A DNA stretch of 64,000 bases from Platynereis dumerilii (Eukaryota > Annelida > Polychaeta > Phyllodocida > Nereididae), in the NCBI GenBank assembly GCA_026936325.1, contig JAPTHN010000044.1, positions 1,240,001 through 1,304,000 of the forward strand, written 5' to 3'. Both the position numbers and the translations under genes were made by a program. Positions 40,801 through 50,419 of this stretch are shown one piece after another. The stretch's first letter is position 1, and each line of letters opens with the position of its first letter. A model generated the notes under the pieces. The model saw only the letters and a list, made by a program, of their open reading frames with translations, made no database searches and was not told where the DNA came from.

Positions 40801-43800
40801 CATAAAGTTATAGTATATACTATATATATGAAATAGGCCTAGTATCATGCCCACCTCATGGCTGATGTATGATTTATGTGCATAGGTGGCATGGTTTATT
40901 GCTTTGGAGCTTTTAGTCAAATTTGATGATTAAATTCAAAATCTGCTCACGTTTTCTCACTCAAGACAGACGAGGCAGAGCAAGTATGGAGGAGGGAGGG
41001 GGTTGCACTGGATGCTGAGCAGCACTGGAGGATGGAGGAGGATGGAGGAGGCTGCATCAGCAATTCAGCATTGGTGGGAAATGGTGGCAGAGGATGAAAG
41101 ATGTTGTGGTCAGTGTGTGGTCTCTGTGTGGTGGTTGGGGAGGAAGGCTTTTTTGCTTGAGGAAAAGTTTGCAAAACTTCAGCCTTTTATCTTCAACTTG
41201 AAAAACTTGCAGGAGGAGGAGGCTGGTGCACCTAAAATTGCTCATAGATTATGTGAATTTGTAAGGTGCACGCCGGTTACCTTTACATTGTTACTCTAGG
41301 TCTAGCTTCAATGCTGCTTCACACTAGCATTTAGCTGTTGCAATACCATGTTAATCAATACTAGAGTCGTTTCAGCTGAAAATATCCAAGTTTGTGGCTA
41401 GCAATATTTGCCTTCTTGCCGTTTGCTTGCAATCAGTGCATTCACGACTTCAATGGTTGTTTGCTCTGAGCATGTGTTAAATCACTTTGAAGGTATTGTG
41501 AACTCATTGCGGAGGTGGATAGACCTATGTGGAATATCAAATATATCCTCAGGGCTGTATTAAATTGAGTGAATTCGGAATTTAGAAGGAAAAGTTCGAA
41601 AACATTTGGTGATATTCCTGAGTGGACCGAAATTCAGATTAATTTACCCTTTTGCCCAGGTGATCACACCTCCAGGGGTCATTGACCTTCACACATGCCC
41701 TCTCCCACACCTCCCTGTAATCCAAGTCTCTGCAAATGCATTTAATCCACCTTATGGTTCTGTTTGCCCTCTGACAATGATACTTCCCTTGGCCTCCCTA
41801 GGCCTCCCTAGGCAGATAAATGTAGACAAAGGCGATGCTTGGACAAGAACTTTTAAGTGTCTTTGGGGATTGAGATGAAGACTTCTTGGACAGATCTATA
41901 TATTCGAATCCATTCCTCCACTGAGCGAAAAATCTCGATTTGGTCTGAATTTCAATCGCTACATGAAGTTATCTGCTTAGTATGACCTCTTGCAATGGAA
42001 GGTCAAAGGAGTGTAGGAAACTCCTTCGTTACGTCATCTACTGTGACGCCATCATTCCATTAGAGCCTTCTAGATTGCCTTTTATGGCGTTCCAGTGAGC
42101 CCATGGAGCTTTATGACAGAGCAAAGCAGGCGAAGAATGACTAAAAACTCAAAAGTGTTAGTTTCATTCAACTTTCATCACAGGTACAAATTTATGACTC
42201 CATATTTGATTTCTGAGGCTGGAGCTCTCACCCAAAGAGGCCCGAGTGATGCAGTGAATTGTTGATGTTTTTTATGGCTCTATTAAACTGTCAGTCAGCC
42301 TTAATTGTTCTCCAAAAGACATGAGCCTGCAGCATGGCATGTGACTCTTACGTCATATTCTTTTGGAATGCTTTGGAAGTTCGAACTCCAAAGTTATATT
42401 TCCCATAATTTGTGGAGTGACCTTGCATTATTTTACTAAGTGATTTTAGGTCAGTGAGTGGGCCTATACCAGCTTTCAGAGAACTTTTCAGATCTGTAGC
42501 TTCTGTTGCACATGAATCAATTATGACTACAATGTGCATCACAACAAACTGCTGTGTCACTGTTCATAAGTATTTGCCAGTTACCACTGGAAGTAATTGT
42601 GATTTACAAGATCCCATATCATAATGGTTCATTTTATATTTCTGCTTAGAATAATGGAAAGTTTATTTCATTGCTTTTGTGCATACATGTGGCTAAATTA
42701 GCTTGAACATTTTTCATTGAATTATGACTGCCCAGAGGCTGTGCTGTAATTCATTGAAACATTGACTAATTGGGTTTTGATTTTGTTTACAACGACTTTG
42801 CCAATGACGACATGGCACAATGCTGGCTGCACTACATAAATTTCTATTTAAACTAATTCAATTAGCATTATTTAGCATTGAGCTATTATGTTGGCCATAA
42901 TTGCATTATTGATTGATGGAAATAAGCAGAATCGTATTGTTTACAATAAGCATAGCAGTCAATATTACTTCTACGTCGGAATGGCTCTCATTTTATTGGA
43001 AAAAACAATCAAATTGAAACGTAACAAAAAATTTTATTATCCCTTGATGTCTGAAAAAAAAAATTGGTTTCAAGATATTGAGCAGACAGGACAGACAGTA
43101 CCTCAGAACTATGAGAAGTGCAAACGTCTCCGATTTTTTCATCATATTAATATTGTATTGTCTTTAACCCCCCCCCCCTCTCCCCTTTTCTCTTTATGTC
43201 CAGGGTCCCAGCCCAGGTTGAACCCCCCTCCCTCCCCATCTTATCTCACCTCAGCTGCATCGGGCTTTTTACCCTCAAGTGGAAATGTTCATGTCATCAA
43301 ATATTTCCCAACTTGGAATTGGGAATATTATAATAACATGGTCCCCGGGCATTATTGTTGGCAATTTATGCAACTTAACAACTTGGGTGTATTATTATCA
43401 AGGGCAGAATTTGGAAAATTTAGGGTTCCAACCCATATTTATTCCCCAGTTTGAAACCCCTCTCTGGAGCACTGCCTAACCTTTCCTCATTCAAACCAAC
43501 CTCTTTTCATCTCATTTGTTTGTTGGAAGACCATTTGCCAACATGTTGTGCTGTATTTCAAAATGTTGGCAATGTTTGTCCAAATGAGAGATAATTAACT
43601 TAATTGCTGATATATTTTCAAAATATTTTAATTGATACCAAAAACTTGGCTCTCTTGAAGGCTGAAGTCAGTTATATCCTCTTTGTACGTTTTAAGCAAT
43701 TCTTCATTGAATTCTATTGTTATGTCTTGGAAATTGGGGTTAGCATTTTAGACTATAATTTCCATACCATGGAAGATTCTGGTCATTGACTTAGCTCAGA

Positions 43801-46800
43801 ATGACTCCCATGGACTTGAAAACAGTCTTAGCTGGCTGGCTACCTGTAATTTGTTCGATCTTGGCATTGTCAGCCAGGTGGGAGATAATGAACTCAATAA
43901 ACTCAAGGAGTTTGTCAATAACTTTGTTGTGCAACCTTGGTCCTTTGCTTGTAACAATATATAACATCGACTTACTGAGTGGACTTCCATGTCTTTGCAT
44001 CCTCCCACTTTCTTTCTTAATTAGGCTTATGGAGCTAAATTCTCTTGGAGAGGGAAAATCAATTAACTACAGGAGACACCACAGGAAGTGATGCAACCAA
44101 GTGTCCTTACTAACTCCTTAGACATAAATTTGTTCACAAATAGCCTCAAGACTGTTGACCAAATGAGTTTTCAAGGAGGCTGAGCTTAGTTGAGCTGTGA
44201 GATTTCCTGGATATCCTGATCAAAAGACCAATTATGTAACACACAGCTTCCGGAATTGCTTAATGCTTATGTGGGATTGGTGTGGAAAATTCTGAAGGAG
44301 GCTGTGGTGGCCGAGTGTTTGTACAAACAAGGGAATCTGGGCTCAAGAAAAGAACATGCCTATAACGATCATATATCAGAGAATTGAGTGAAATATGAAA
44401 TATCTTCAGAGATGCACATAATTTATATGTCAAGGTATGATTGATTATACGAGAAATGCATAATGTGGATCCCATGAAAATGGACAAATAAAGAAGCATA
44501 GCTTGGTCAGGTATGATGTCAGAGCTCTTTCAGTTTATTCGGTACAAGATTGAGAGGTTTATGTCACACATCAAATTTTGTTAATTCCGTGGAAGTGCTT
44601 TCATGTATTTATTCAAATTATTTTGTGTGAAGTCCGGAGAAAGGTTGAAATGGAAAGTGCATTTCGTTGTTTTGTCCTTGTTGACCTCTCAAAAGCTTTT
44701 GACTGAGTGGATGGTTTGGAGGTCAGAGGACCTGCATAAGAATTTGACCAAGTGGAAGAAACGAAAAGGTCCTTCGGGTTTAGGGATGAAGCTGGGACTT
44801 GAAAGGTTGATATTTTCTGGAAGAGGTCATCTGCGTTTCCTGTAGGGAGGGCAGTTGGTTTGCCCTTGAGAGGGGCCTTCTTTGGGATGCCCTTGTTAAG
44901 GGATTAGTGCTGAGGGCATCATTTTGGGAAGGGCACCTTGCAAATCAGACTGTCATTTCTCATCAACTGCTTATTTTGGGTTCATCCTCCACTTGACTGG
45001 AGGGCCCCTGGGGTCTTGCTTGTGCTTGAGGCAGTGGAGGGGATTGCAATCCTTTTTGGGAGCCTAAGATTGCCTTCTTTTTTTAGCCCCATAAATCCCA
45101 TTTAACTACGGAAGCTCATAAATATTGCCAGCAAAGGAAGGAGTGTAGAGTAAACTTGCCCTTGTGATTATTTGTGATTATGGAATTGTCTGGTGAGGTG
45201 AGAGGGATGCTACTCCCCCTTCCATAAAGGGTTATTATTGTCACCCTGTGCAACAGGTTGCTGGCCATGAATTACCCTCTCAAGACACCCTTCTGCTGGA
45301 AGCCCTTCTGCCAGGGGCCCTGTGTGTTGTCCTGTGCTGTTGCCCATTCTGATGCATCTGGGCCATTGCTTCGCAGACTCTGCTATTGGCCTCCTCTGCT
45401 TCTGCTCCTATTCACCCAGTGTCACAGGTGTCCAGTCCTCTCCTGTGTTGTTCAGGGCTGTGTGTGCTGCATTCTCTATCAGGAGAAGTGTGTGCTCCAG
45501 TGCTGCTCTTGAACAGTTCTATTCTGAGCCACAATGCTGTCAAAGGCTTCCCTTCAATCCAAGACTCACTCAGCATTGTCGAAGGCCTGTTAGGATCTAC
45601 AAAGCATTATTATGCCAATCTCAGATTACAAGATATCTCTGAATGCCTTCGCAGACAATGGCCGTGCATCAGAATCTAGGTTGATTTTCAGATATCACAG
45701 TAAATTTTCCTCTGTGATTATCTGTTGCCAACATGTTGATCAGATCTGGAGCCAAGAAATCTTTGTTGTTGAGTTTCTCAGTAATTCTCACTATGCACGT
45801 TTTTGCACGTGTTTTGTGGTTTACCCTCTGAACTTTCTCAGCAGTTTGCTTGCGGATGACAGTTTTTGCTTTTTGGCAGTTTTGCCTTTTAGAAAAAAAA
45901 AGTTGAGAAAGTAGTTGTCGAGAAAAGAAAATTCACCACCACAACTGAAATTTATGAAAGACTCGGTCATGAATTATCATCTGTTGGATGTCCCTCTGAT
46001 GTTTTTTCTCAAATTCCCCTCAATAACAAGTCCAATGGTGCACAGCACTGCACACGACTGTCAACTGGTCTCCTGTGCATTTTCAATTCAACCTCTTCTG
46101 GTAACGAGTGAAAACACAAACATTGCGCACGGAGAAGTCTTCATCGAATTACCAAATTCTCTCCTGAGGGTGAGAAACAGAGAGAAAAAAAAATGCCTCA
46201 AAGGGAAAATGACTTTTATGTTTTAATTGCTCACACATTACATAGGATTGCGTTTCAGTGAAAAGGGTGTGAACTACTCCTCATTCTATGGGCAATAACT
46301 TGATATTATCTGAGCAGTGTGCAAATTAAACTAAGATGATATTTTGTCCATTGTTTTGGTTTGCCATTGACGTCATTGACTTGGTTGTTTTGGATAATAA
46401 GTATTTTCTTCAACTGCCCTGTTTTTGTCAGTCTTCCCAAAACTCTGCCAGACGAAAAATTATGTTTCATTAAATTCATAGTCATAAGTAAGATAAATTG
46501 TCGGAAATTTTGTCCTATATGATAATTGCTGTAAAATGTAAATACTGCGAAGTTATGTACACCAATAATTGACTTACCCCATTGATGACTGATGATGAAT
46601 GTGGGTAATCAGTACAAGGCTATTCCATTTGTTGTCCGCGTCAATCAGGTCAATTAATTGCCCACAACAGTCTCACTAGCAACGTAGGTTTCAATTGTAG
46701 CAATAATATTTGTGTAGTTTAGTTAATAAGTTGGTCATTTAATTTGATTCAAGTGGTGTAATGTTTCCTGACTTAGTTATTGCTGAATGAAGCTACTTTA

Positions 46801-47159
46801 GCAATATGTTTAAGGGAAAAAATCTTCAATCTGAGTCCATGCAAACCTTTGCTACTTTTCGTACTTATTAGACCAAATTTGAGAATTGTTACTTTGCAGG
46901 CAAATGAGTCTGATATATGGAAACGTCACACACAATTTTACTTTCTTATTAATTTTCCTTCTTTTCTTTTCTAATTTTGTAGAGTGGTCCACCAAAAAAT
47001 TTAGTTTTTAAATATTTCTTTAAAATTTCTTCATTAATTTCATTATATTTTGCAGGAGGAACGGGGTCTGGTTCAGCTTCACCAACGCCCTCTGTGCGGG
47101 GAGGCCATTCTGGAAGAGGAAGGATGGGGTTCTACACCCAGAGAGGAGGGGACAATTAG
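3249..47159 (+). CDS. INO80: INO80 chromatin-remodelling ATPase, C-terminal exons
   Basis: Six plus-strand exons join in frame: 3249-3351, 35585-35676, 37273-37434, 37796-37886, 38228-38428 and 47056-47159 (stop TAG 47157-47159). The first encodes the segment just after the helicase lobe (IQRMVISGGQFRPD, then LKPKEVVTLLLDD), which from memory is nearly identical to human INO80. The second encodes a Lys/Arg-rich stretch (KEKDRKRKREKYAAER). The third and fifth carry AT-hook-like cores (GRGPGRPRKVRP; RGPGRPRGRPRGSG), the fourth the acidic GLVIVDD stretch, and the fifth an Ala-rich run ending AAFAAYGYSYSG, like the human tail. INO80 is the nuclear Snf2-family ATPase that slides nucleosomes and exchanges H2A.Z. 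The ATPase lobes lie before the window. Intron phases 1, 0, 0, 1 and 1 all match, so the tail is open. The first intron is 32.2 kb and holds most of the transposons described here. Confidence 0.93.
3352..6274. other. INO80 intron before the P element
   Basis: This is non-coding intron sequence between the first visible INO80 exon and the target duplication of the P element. It contains a small 14-bp tandem array near 3869-3911 (core CTGGCTGT[A/G]TTAG, three copies). I see no coding exon on either strand. Confidence 0.6.
6275..6281. repeat. Target-site duplication, left copy
   Basis: ATTTTAT directly abuts the left inverted end of the P element and is repeated exactly at 22237-22243. P elements are known for 8-bp duplications, but here the match is only 7 bp (outer context T-ATTTTAT on the left, ATTTTAT-T on the right). 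Confidence 0.85.
6282..6303 (+). repeat. Left terminal inverted repeat of the P element
   Basis: This 22-bp repeat starts CATGGACGATTAG and is the exact reverse complement of 22215-22236. It should be the transposase cleavage end. Confidence 0.93.
6361..6373 (+). repeat. Subterminal inverted repeat, left
   Basis: CCACCCAGTATGA lies 79 bp inside the left end and recurs in inverse orientation at 22154-22166, 70 bp inside the right end. An ACGTCAC motif accompanies it on both sides (6350-6356; inverse at 22177-22183). The Drosophila P element has comparable internal inverted repeats and transposase-binding sites. A role in transposase binding is inferred. Confidence 0.7.
6484..16976 (+). CDS. 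THAP-domain P-element transposase (gene 1), 15 exons, 801 aa
   Basis: Exons 6484-6703, 7898-7992, 8889-9099, 9495-9626, 9963-10177, 10849-10976, 11583-11730, 12225-12380, 13548-13715, 14104-14295, 14687-14824, 15217-15402, 15968-16097, 16224-16377 and 16844-16976 join through GT-AG introns with matching phases into one 801-aa frame. Residues 1-90 are a THAP zinc finger (C9 or C10, C14, C61, H64; LPTLNMP in place of the usual AVPTIF). A coiled coil follows at about 255-290, then the P/THAP9 motif SPRAYEALRE with LPNQSTLRDY. The RNase-H core has D404 (MLDEMSI), D498 (CVSDKGSANQR), SDPPHLLKSLRN near 531 and E736 (SQDPLEAHF); which second Asp is catalytic is uncertain. TTTGCAG at 6474 suggests a 5'-UTR intron. 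The frame stops after a basic tail (KVQRR), lacking the YIAGY/RGGL C-terminal domain of the family, which gene 2 encodes. Fourteen introns is many for a transposon. Confidence 0.9.
7010..7198. repeat. G-tract/C-tract palindromic short repeat (candidate)
   Basis: A run of G near 7038 is mirrored by a run of C near 7158, and the right side ends GCCTATGG, as the element at 40293-40494 does. It lies in intron 1 of gene 1. The left end is not clear. Confidence 0.35.
8164..8345 (-). mobile_element. tRNA-derived SINE-like sequence
   Basis: On the minus strand, TAGCTCAGTTGGTAGTG (8311-8327) is a good box A and AGTCTTAATTCC (8287-8298) is a weak box B at tRNA-like spacing, followed by about 120 bp of unrelated tail. 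It lies in intron 2 of the transposase gene, so it either inserted into or travelled with the element. The internal promoter looks decayed. Confidence 0.5.
9247..9345 (+). repeat. A-rich irregular tandem repeat
   Basis: Three imperfect copies of a unit containing ACAAAAACAGTTCTTT lie in intron 3 of gene 1. I see no further structure. Confidence 0.5.
13044..13110. repeat. Short inverted repeat with CGTTACCGTACTC motif
   Basis: GAGTATGGTAACGTGA is mirrored about 35 bp later by TCACGTTACCGTACTC, with another CGTTACCGTACTC near 13287. A 10-bp stem GTAACGTGAA/TTCACGTTAC also sits within the left arm. This looks like a remnant of a palindromic element in intron 8 of gene 1. Confidence 0.5.
13811..13870. 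repeat. (TA)n tract followed by a GC-rich hairpin
   Basis: A (TA)n tract of about 30 bp is followed by AGGCCTTCGGCCT (13858-13870), a UUCG-loop-like perfect hairpin. Next come partly self-complementary GGTCAGGT and ACCTGA motifs. It is intronic in gene 1. The family is not recognised. Confidence 0.55.
17114..17119 (+). terminator. Poly(A) signal of P-element gene 1
   Basis: AATAAA lies 138 bp after the stop codon of gene 1, the first such hexamer in its 3' flank. Because gene 1 runs in the same direction as INO80, the signal is also exposed to INO80 read-through transcription. Confidence 0.55.
17234..17438. repeat. 41-bp tandem repeat, five copies
   Basis: Five near-identical head-to-tail copies of a 41-bp unit starting ACAGTGTATTTAAAG lie between the two convergent genes. 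Only one internal substitution stands out (copy 2), so the array is young. Confidence 0.9.
17512..18414. mobile_element. Mariner-like non-autonomous element, 903 bp
   Basis: Perfect inverted ends of at least 33 bp begin CGAGGGGTGTCCCAAAAG. A further inverted match (GGTCAGTGCACCCAGCGC) lies about 160 bp in from each end. TA precedes the left end, as for Tc1/mariner, but the right end is followed by GA rather than TA. There is no transposase frame. It is nested between the two P-element genes. Confidence 0.8.
18410..18658. repeat. 55-bp fold-back of the gene 2 last exon
   Basis: Positions 18410-18464 are an exact inverted copy of 18604-18658, the part of gene 2 exon 4 that encodes YLEVEDGSRF. 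The copy begins exactly at the right end of the mariner-like element, with CCTCG shared between element end and exon copy. This explains the missing TA there and suggests a short template-switch or snap-back event. Confidence 0.85.
18498..22107 (-). CDS. P-element gene 2: transposase C-terminal-domain protein, 278 aa
   Basis: Four minus-strand exons (22078-22107, 20746-20802, 20204-20303, 18498-19147) with GT-AG introns and matching phases form one open frame of 278 aa. The ATG at 22107 is 108 bp inside the right inverted repeat. Residues 1-62 are acidic and unfamiliar (MEQELASVLT, NLQHDESEQD). Residues 64-278 resemble the C-terminal region of THAP9/P transposases: EYIAGYILKRL at 146-156, a Trp at 178 and NRGGLSYPNE at 183-192. 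There is no THAP finger or catalytic triad. In related transposases this region follows the catalytic core in the same chain. Here it is a separate gene on the opposite strand, so the likely options are a trans-acting transposase subunit or a regulator. No AATAAA is seen just after the stop, where the fold-back begins. Confidence 0.82.
22154..22166 (-). repeat. Subterminal inverted repeat, right
   Basis: TCATACTGGGTGG is the exact inverse of 6361-6373. It lies between the right inverted repeat and the start of gene 2, so it could serve both transposition and gene 2 expression. Confidence 0.7.
22215..22236 (-). repeat. Right terminal inverted repeat of the P element
   Basis: This is a 22/22 match to the reverse complement of 6282-6303. 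It is followed directly by the target duplication ATTTTAT. Confidence 0.93.
22237..22243. repeat. Target-site duplication, right copy
   Basis: ATTTTAT is identical to 6275-6281. Confidence 0.85.
22244..22967. other. INO80 intron between the P and DIRS-like elements
   Basis: About 720 bp of unremarkable AT-rich intron sequence separates the two large elements. No gene or repeat structure is seen. Confidence 0.6.
22968..23170 (-). repeat. DIRS-like split repeat B2
   Basis: This is a direct repeat of 23870-24078 beginning TTGAACCTACAAGGACAG. It differs at about one position over some 200 bp and forms the outer end of the element. Confidence 0.85.
23578..23869 (-). repeat. DIRS-like split repeat A2
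   Basis: This direct repeat of 29440-29732 is about 292 bp long with about two differences. It abuts B1. Confidence 0.88.
23870..24078 (-). repeat. DIRS-like split repeat B1
   Basis: This direct repeat of 22968-23170 lies immediately next to A2 and next to the recombinase region. Confidence 0.85.
24170..25077 (-). mobile_element. Tyrosine recombinase region of the DIRS-like element
   Basis: The upstream part resembles the core-binding domain of tyrosine recombinases (STVKSYLSSLRAW). The downstream part has the HSLRAG box and the following RLGRWKSGAYAVYMR region with the active-site Tyr. The enzyme would integrate the circular DNA copy. This part of the fossil is not in one frame. Confidence 0.8.
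25159..26409 (-). mobile_element. Reverse transcriptase-RNase H region of the DIRS-like element
   Basis: This is a long open stretch (about 416 codons). It contains the reverse transcriptase motif KLDLKDAYKHV, the catalytic RYVDDFLVLAGS box, and an RNase H-like part with FSDASDLGAGAV and FHIDNTTVCY. The domain order and motifs are those of DIRS and Ngaro polymerases. Related sequence continues upstream towards about 27096 in another frame. Confidence 0.88.
27406..28496 (-). mobile_element. Gag-like ORF1 region of the DIRS-like element
   Basis: This Pro/Ser-rich region is preceded by a Cys/His cluster (CRTCKLPCKHHPGPTGKRC) near 28440. Its position between repeat A1 and the polymerase region fits the structural ORF of DIRS elements. 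Composition is notably GC-rich compared with the surrounding intron. Confidence 0.6.
29440..29732 (-). repeat. DIRS-like split repeat A1
   Basis: This is the 5' end of the element on the minus strand. It is a direct repeat of 23578-23869. Confidence 0.88.
29838..30689. mobile_element. Mariner-like non-autonomous element, 852 bp
   Basis: The inverted ends begin CGAGGGGCGTTCAGAAAG and extend to about 30 bp. TA flanks both sides (29836-29837 and 30690-30691), the Tc1/mariner duplication. Inside is a second, imperfect inverted pair (about 29903-30000 and 30395-30510). There is no transposase frame. The ends resemble those of the element at 17512-18414. Confidence 0.85.
30692..32339. other. INO80 intron sequence with a LINE-like tail
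   Basis: No gene is seen. At about 31905-32046 an ACTGGAAATAAG... segment ends in GTTAAATAAAGTCAATCAAT and a short (CAAT)n run, which looks like the 3' tail of a LINE or a SINE that copied one. Confidence 0.5.
32340..33690 (+). mobile_element. 5'-truncated LINE (L2/CR1-like)
   Basis: A 401-codon frame at 32411-33616 is the reverse transcriptase and C-terminal region of a non-LTR retrotransposon. Motif A is at about residues 22-36 (LDLSAAFDTIDHD), GVPQG at 81-85 and YADD at 114-117. The tail has the LHWLP ... LWNGLPENVRK ... FKKRLKTYLF pattern typical of L2/CR1-type elements. In-frame coding continues a little upstream (QSAYKQHFSTET), so the copy is cut at its 5' end and lacks the endonuclease. 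The 3' end is GGCGCTATATAAGTACTTAA followed by an ATT microsatellite, as expected for target-primed insertion. The uninterrupted frame indicates a fairly recent copy. Confidence 0.9.
33691..35584. other. INO80 intron, no feature seen
   Basis: AT-rich intron sequence lies between the LINE tail and the second INO80 exon. Two copies of a GGGG(A)TCATTTTCAAG motif occur near 34841 and 35338. No coding exon is seen. Confidence 0.5.
35677..37272. other. INO80 intron, no feature seen
   Basis: This is a normal intron with GTAAGA at its start and TTTTCAG at its end. No recognisable repeat or exon lies within it. Confidence 0.7.
38429..47055. other. Last INO80 intron (8.6 kb), no gene seen
   Basis: The intron begins GTAAGA and ends TTTTGCAG. 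It holds a (GAT)n-rich stretch near 39090-39135, three 13-bp TTTTGATACAA repeats near 39296-39335 and the short palindromic element at 40293-40494. The longest open frame (42888-43454) has biased composition and no splice or homology support. Confidence 0.6.
40293..40494. mobile_element. Short palindromic G-rich element (about 200 bp)
   Basis: CCATAGGCGTAT on the left is mirrored by ATACGCCTATGG on the right, and both arms carry long G or C tracts. GTTGCC flanks both sides and may be a target duplication. No coding capacity is present. Confidence 0.6.
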
Positions 47160-47395
47160 GAACAATTAAATATTACTAATCATTATCACATAAGCAATCA
47201 CCACTGCGATGACTAATTTATTTGTAGCAAAATGCAAACTGATGTTCACTCGAATAATACGCTCAGTAACAATATCGAAAGGAAATTTAATGTTAACCAA
47301 TGTTTAGCAAAAATGTAACAAATAAGAATTCATGTGGTCTGTTCTTTATTTTTCACAATTGTATTCTAGATCTATATTTTCTAAATGTTCAATGC

Positions 47396-47401
47396 AATAA
47401 A
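47396..47401 (+). terminator. Poly(A) signal of INO80
   Basis: AATAAA lies 237 bp after the INO80 stop, giving a compact 3' UTR. Confidence 0.65.
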
Positions 47402-48734
47402 TCTCCAAGTTTAAGTTAGTTCTAATGTGATTATGTAAGTATGGACCGGCTCAAGAATGTGAATATTTGACTGGTGATGTCAGAGTTTTGCTCAATGTGT
47501 TCTGCTGTTTGTTGTCCATGGTTGTTTTTGTACCAATTGTTCAATGCATTGTAAATGGATTTGCACCCAGTCCATTGTGTTCATATGTAAGTAACTGTGT
47601 ACATTGTATTATAATTGTATCATATGTAAAATCAGTTGAATCACAAGTGTCTACAGCAACACTGCAAAGTTTGCAAACCTTTATTTGATTACATGTTATT
47701 TCATGTCTATTTTCAGACATGTCGGTCAATTATGGAGTCTTTAGCATGTAAGAGAGATATGTGCATGTGTCGTTAATTTTTATTTCCAGAGAAGTTTATG
47801 TATACAAAGAATCGACCTGCAAGAAAGAGTTGTGCGGATTGACAATGATCGAGTTGTTGGTTATTACAAAGAATGTATGTTATTTTGTGAGTATGAGAAT
47901 AAACAATTGGAATATTTAAAACTAGAAACACGATTTGTCTTCATTAAAAAACAAAAGAGAAATAGACTTAAACACATTCATTTCATGGTTGACTTCTGGA
48001 CACTCTGGAAGGAAATATAGTCAGGATTGACTCGGGAAGAAATTCAGAATAACTTCATCATATCTTTATTATAATTTGCTTTTGCGTTTAATTTTGGCAG
48101 TTTGGGGGATAGTGTTTCTTTTAGTCAATCCAGTGAGGTCAAATTATTTATGTCCAGTCAAATGGAACGGTCACATGATTTTTTGAGTGCCATCTGCTGG
48201 TCATTTGAGAGGTCAATAAACAAGTCAAGAAAGTCAACAGACTTATCTGGCATCTCAGGGACACTACTGGCAATGTTGCATTGTCAATAACTTTATTGGA
48301 GTGACCCGGAGCTTTGGAGCCTTGAACTTAGGCTAGTACTAAGTTCTCTTTTTGGAAAAGAGTCCGTTGCCTGCTGCATTGTCTGTGGTATGAGCCTTGA
48401 ATTTTCATGGATAATGATGAGGAAGTTTTGATGCTGCTTAGTGCTTCCAATAATTGTGTTGGCAAACATTTAGAAACATTAATCTCAAGACTTGTGTTAC
48501 ACAAATCCACTTACAGCCTGGAAATTTGGTGTAGGCCTACAAAAAGAGTCGACTGCTGCACTGTGAAAATGGCAGCACTTCTTGTGACGTCATGCTGATG
48601 ATTTGTCATGATCATACCCAATATATATACCATTTATTCGTGTTTGTCAAGACACAATTTTTTACAGAGATTAAATGCAGAGTTTAAAATATTCAAAATT
48701 AATTATTCAAGTTACAGAGAAATTCAAAATGCAT
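47402..48734. other. Intergenic sequence after INO80
   Basis: No gene or repeat structure is seen between the INO80 poly(A) signal and the minus-strand LINE. Confidence 0.55.
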
Positions 48735-49570
48735 TCATTTATTTCCTGAACAGTCCAGTTTTTCAGGGAGTATACACCCTGCACCACCAGAAAGGTTGCG
48801 GGCTGTGATACTCTGCTTACATGCACTCACTGTGGGAATTACAGCCGCAACTTTTGGATTATTCCCAGAGGTCATCGAGTTATACAGTCTCATAAATCGA
48901 GTTCCCAGCATTTTATCCATCTGTGTAGTCTGACCAATTGTTGGCAGAAGCCTTCTGTGAGCCCGTCTGTCGAGGTTCCATATTTTTCTTGTACATATAT
49001 TCCAGGCTGTTTGGTATTTGTTGATACTGCTGTCATCAAGTGCCCACGATGCAACACCATACATATGGACACAATAAGCCTGAAAAAGCTTCGTCCTCAC
49101 ATCACTGCTAATTCCATTGTACTTTGACATGATACAATGAAAACGACGTATCATATCCGATCGTTTGTGTTCAACTTCCTTGAACTCCGCCAAGTTGTAG
49201 CTTAAGATCTGACCAAGATGCTTGACTGCATCTGTACATTGCAACTTGGACCCATTCATAGTTATCTGAAACTCCTTGTACGTTCTGGAAAAAACACATA
49301 CACACCGACTTCTTTGAGTTAAACTGTATGCTGTATTCCAGGCCAAAGTCTGCACATATTTCTACCAGATTTTGAAGACCCTTGCGACTGGGACACATTA
49401 ATGTTATGTCGTCAGCATATGACACTGCGCCAACATATTCACTGCCAATATAACAACCTATTCCACTCTCTTGGAGCTTTCTCAACAGTTCGTCAAGGTA
49501 CAGCGTAAAGAGCACCGGCGATAGTACCCCACCTTGTTTAACGCCATTAGAGCAATACTTTCAATGTTAA
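48735..49570 (-). mobile_element. Decayed LINE reverse-transcriptase fragment
   Basis: The minus strand encodes NGVKQGGVLSPVLFTLYLDE, then AVSYADDITLMCPS, then a thumb/C-terminal region (DAVKHLGQIL; CTRKIWNLDRRAHRR). This is the second half of a non-LTR retrotransposon reverse transcriptase, cut at its 5' end. The reading changes frame once near 49290, at an A/T homopolymer, so the copy is inactive. Its clade is not certain, but it is a different family from the LINE at 32340. Confidence 0.82.
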
Positions 49571-50419
49571 TTTGATTTAAGGAGACTAATCCCAATTGTT
49601 GGTGACAGGCAAATGAAAGGATTATGCATCTGATTTTTACTCTAAAATCAGTTATGACAAATCAACTGGCCTTCTCTTGATCATGACCCGGGATCATGAC
49701 ATCAGTGCTTTGAAAATTACTTCAAATGTTAGTAATAACCTTCGGTTAATTTCCTGATACATGCACTGCAATAGAACTGCAGATCATGATTGAACTTCTG
49801 CTAAAACAGAATGTCCTGCTTTCTGTCAAACAATATACAATTAGGCCTGTTATATTGCTTGATCAAGCAGAAAAACTTTCTGCAGAGCCAATGAAAGAAG
49901 TTGTTTTTAAAAGGAGAAATAAGTGGATGTTCAAAGAATTTGGTGACTTAAACAAACATGCTGCAGCAACCTACCAAAAAGCCACGACCAAGACGTCATG
50001 CATGCTCCAAATAACCACATGATAAGGACCATTGACTAAGACCCTGACTGACAGTCTTACTCTTTTCGGTCAAGAACTGGATGCATTCTGAAGAATCTAT
50101 AAAAGGCCTGACTGAGAACTTCTGTGGCAATAAAATGTATTTTGTGGAAACAAGGAGTGTTTGGTATTGTCATAGAAGCTATTTCAAGATATTTTATAAG
50201 ATAGTTTTTACTCAGTTTCTTGATGCTCCTACCGAAGAGAACGGTCATGTTGCCAAAAACTGCTTGTATTGTAGCTTATTGTGTAATTCTGATGTATTGT
50301 GACCAATTGATTGACATTGTCTTCAGTCGTGTTCAGTGTCTTACTTCCAAAATACCTGGTCCAGCAACTACATATCTAGTCAGTAAAGTGACCCAAAAAT
50401 AAACAGGACCAAGAAAGTA
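49571..50419. other. Intergenic sequence, no feature seen
   Basis: No gene, RNA gene or repeat with defined ends is visible here. Confidence 0.5.

Noticed and set aside
42888-43454. 188-codon plus-strand frame in the last INO80 intron
   Set aside because: Its composition follows low-complexity poly-C/T and AT-rich DNA, and no family, splice or promoter evidence supports it.
44297-44350. tRNA-like GTGGTGGCCGAGTG
   Set aside because: The box B equivalent is poor and no acceptor stem pairs, so no tRNA gene is called.
45258-45914. Overlapping Cys/Leu-rich plus-strand frames
   Set aside because: Several frames are open at once because of base composition, and none shows a conserved motif or splice signal.
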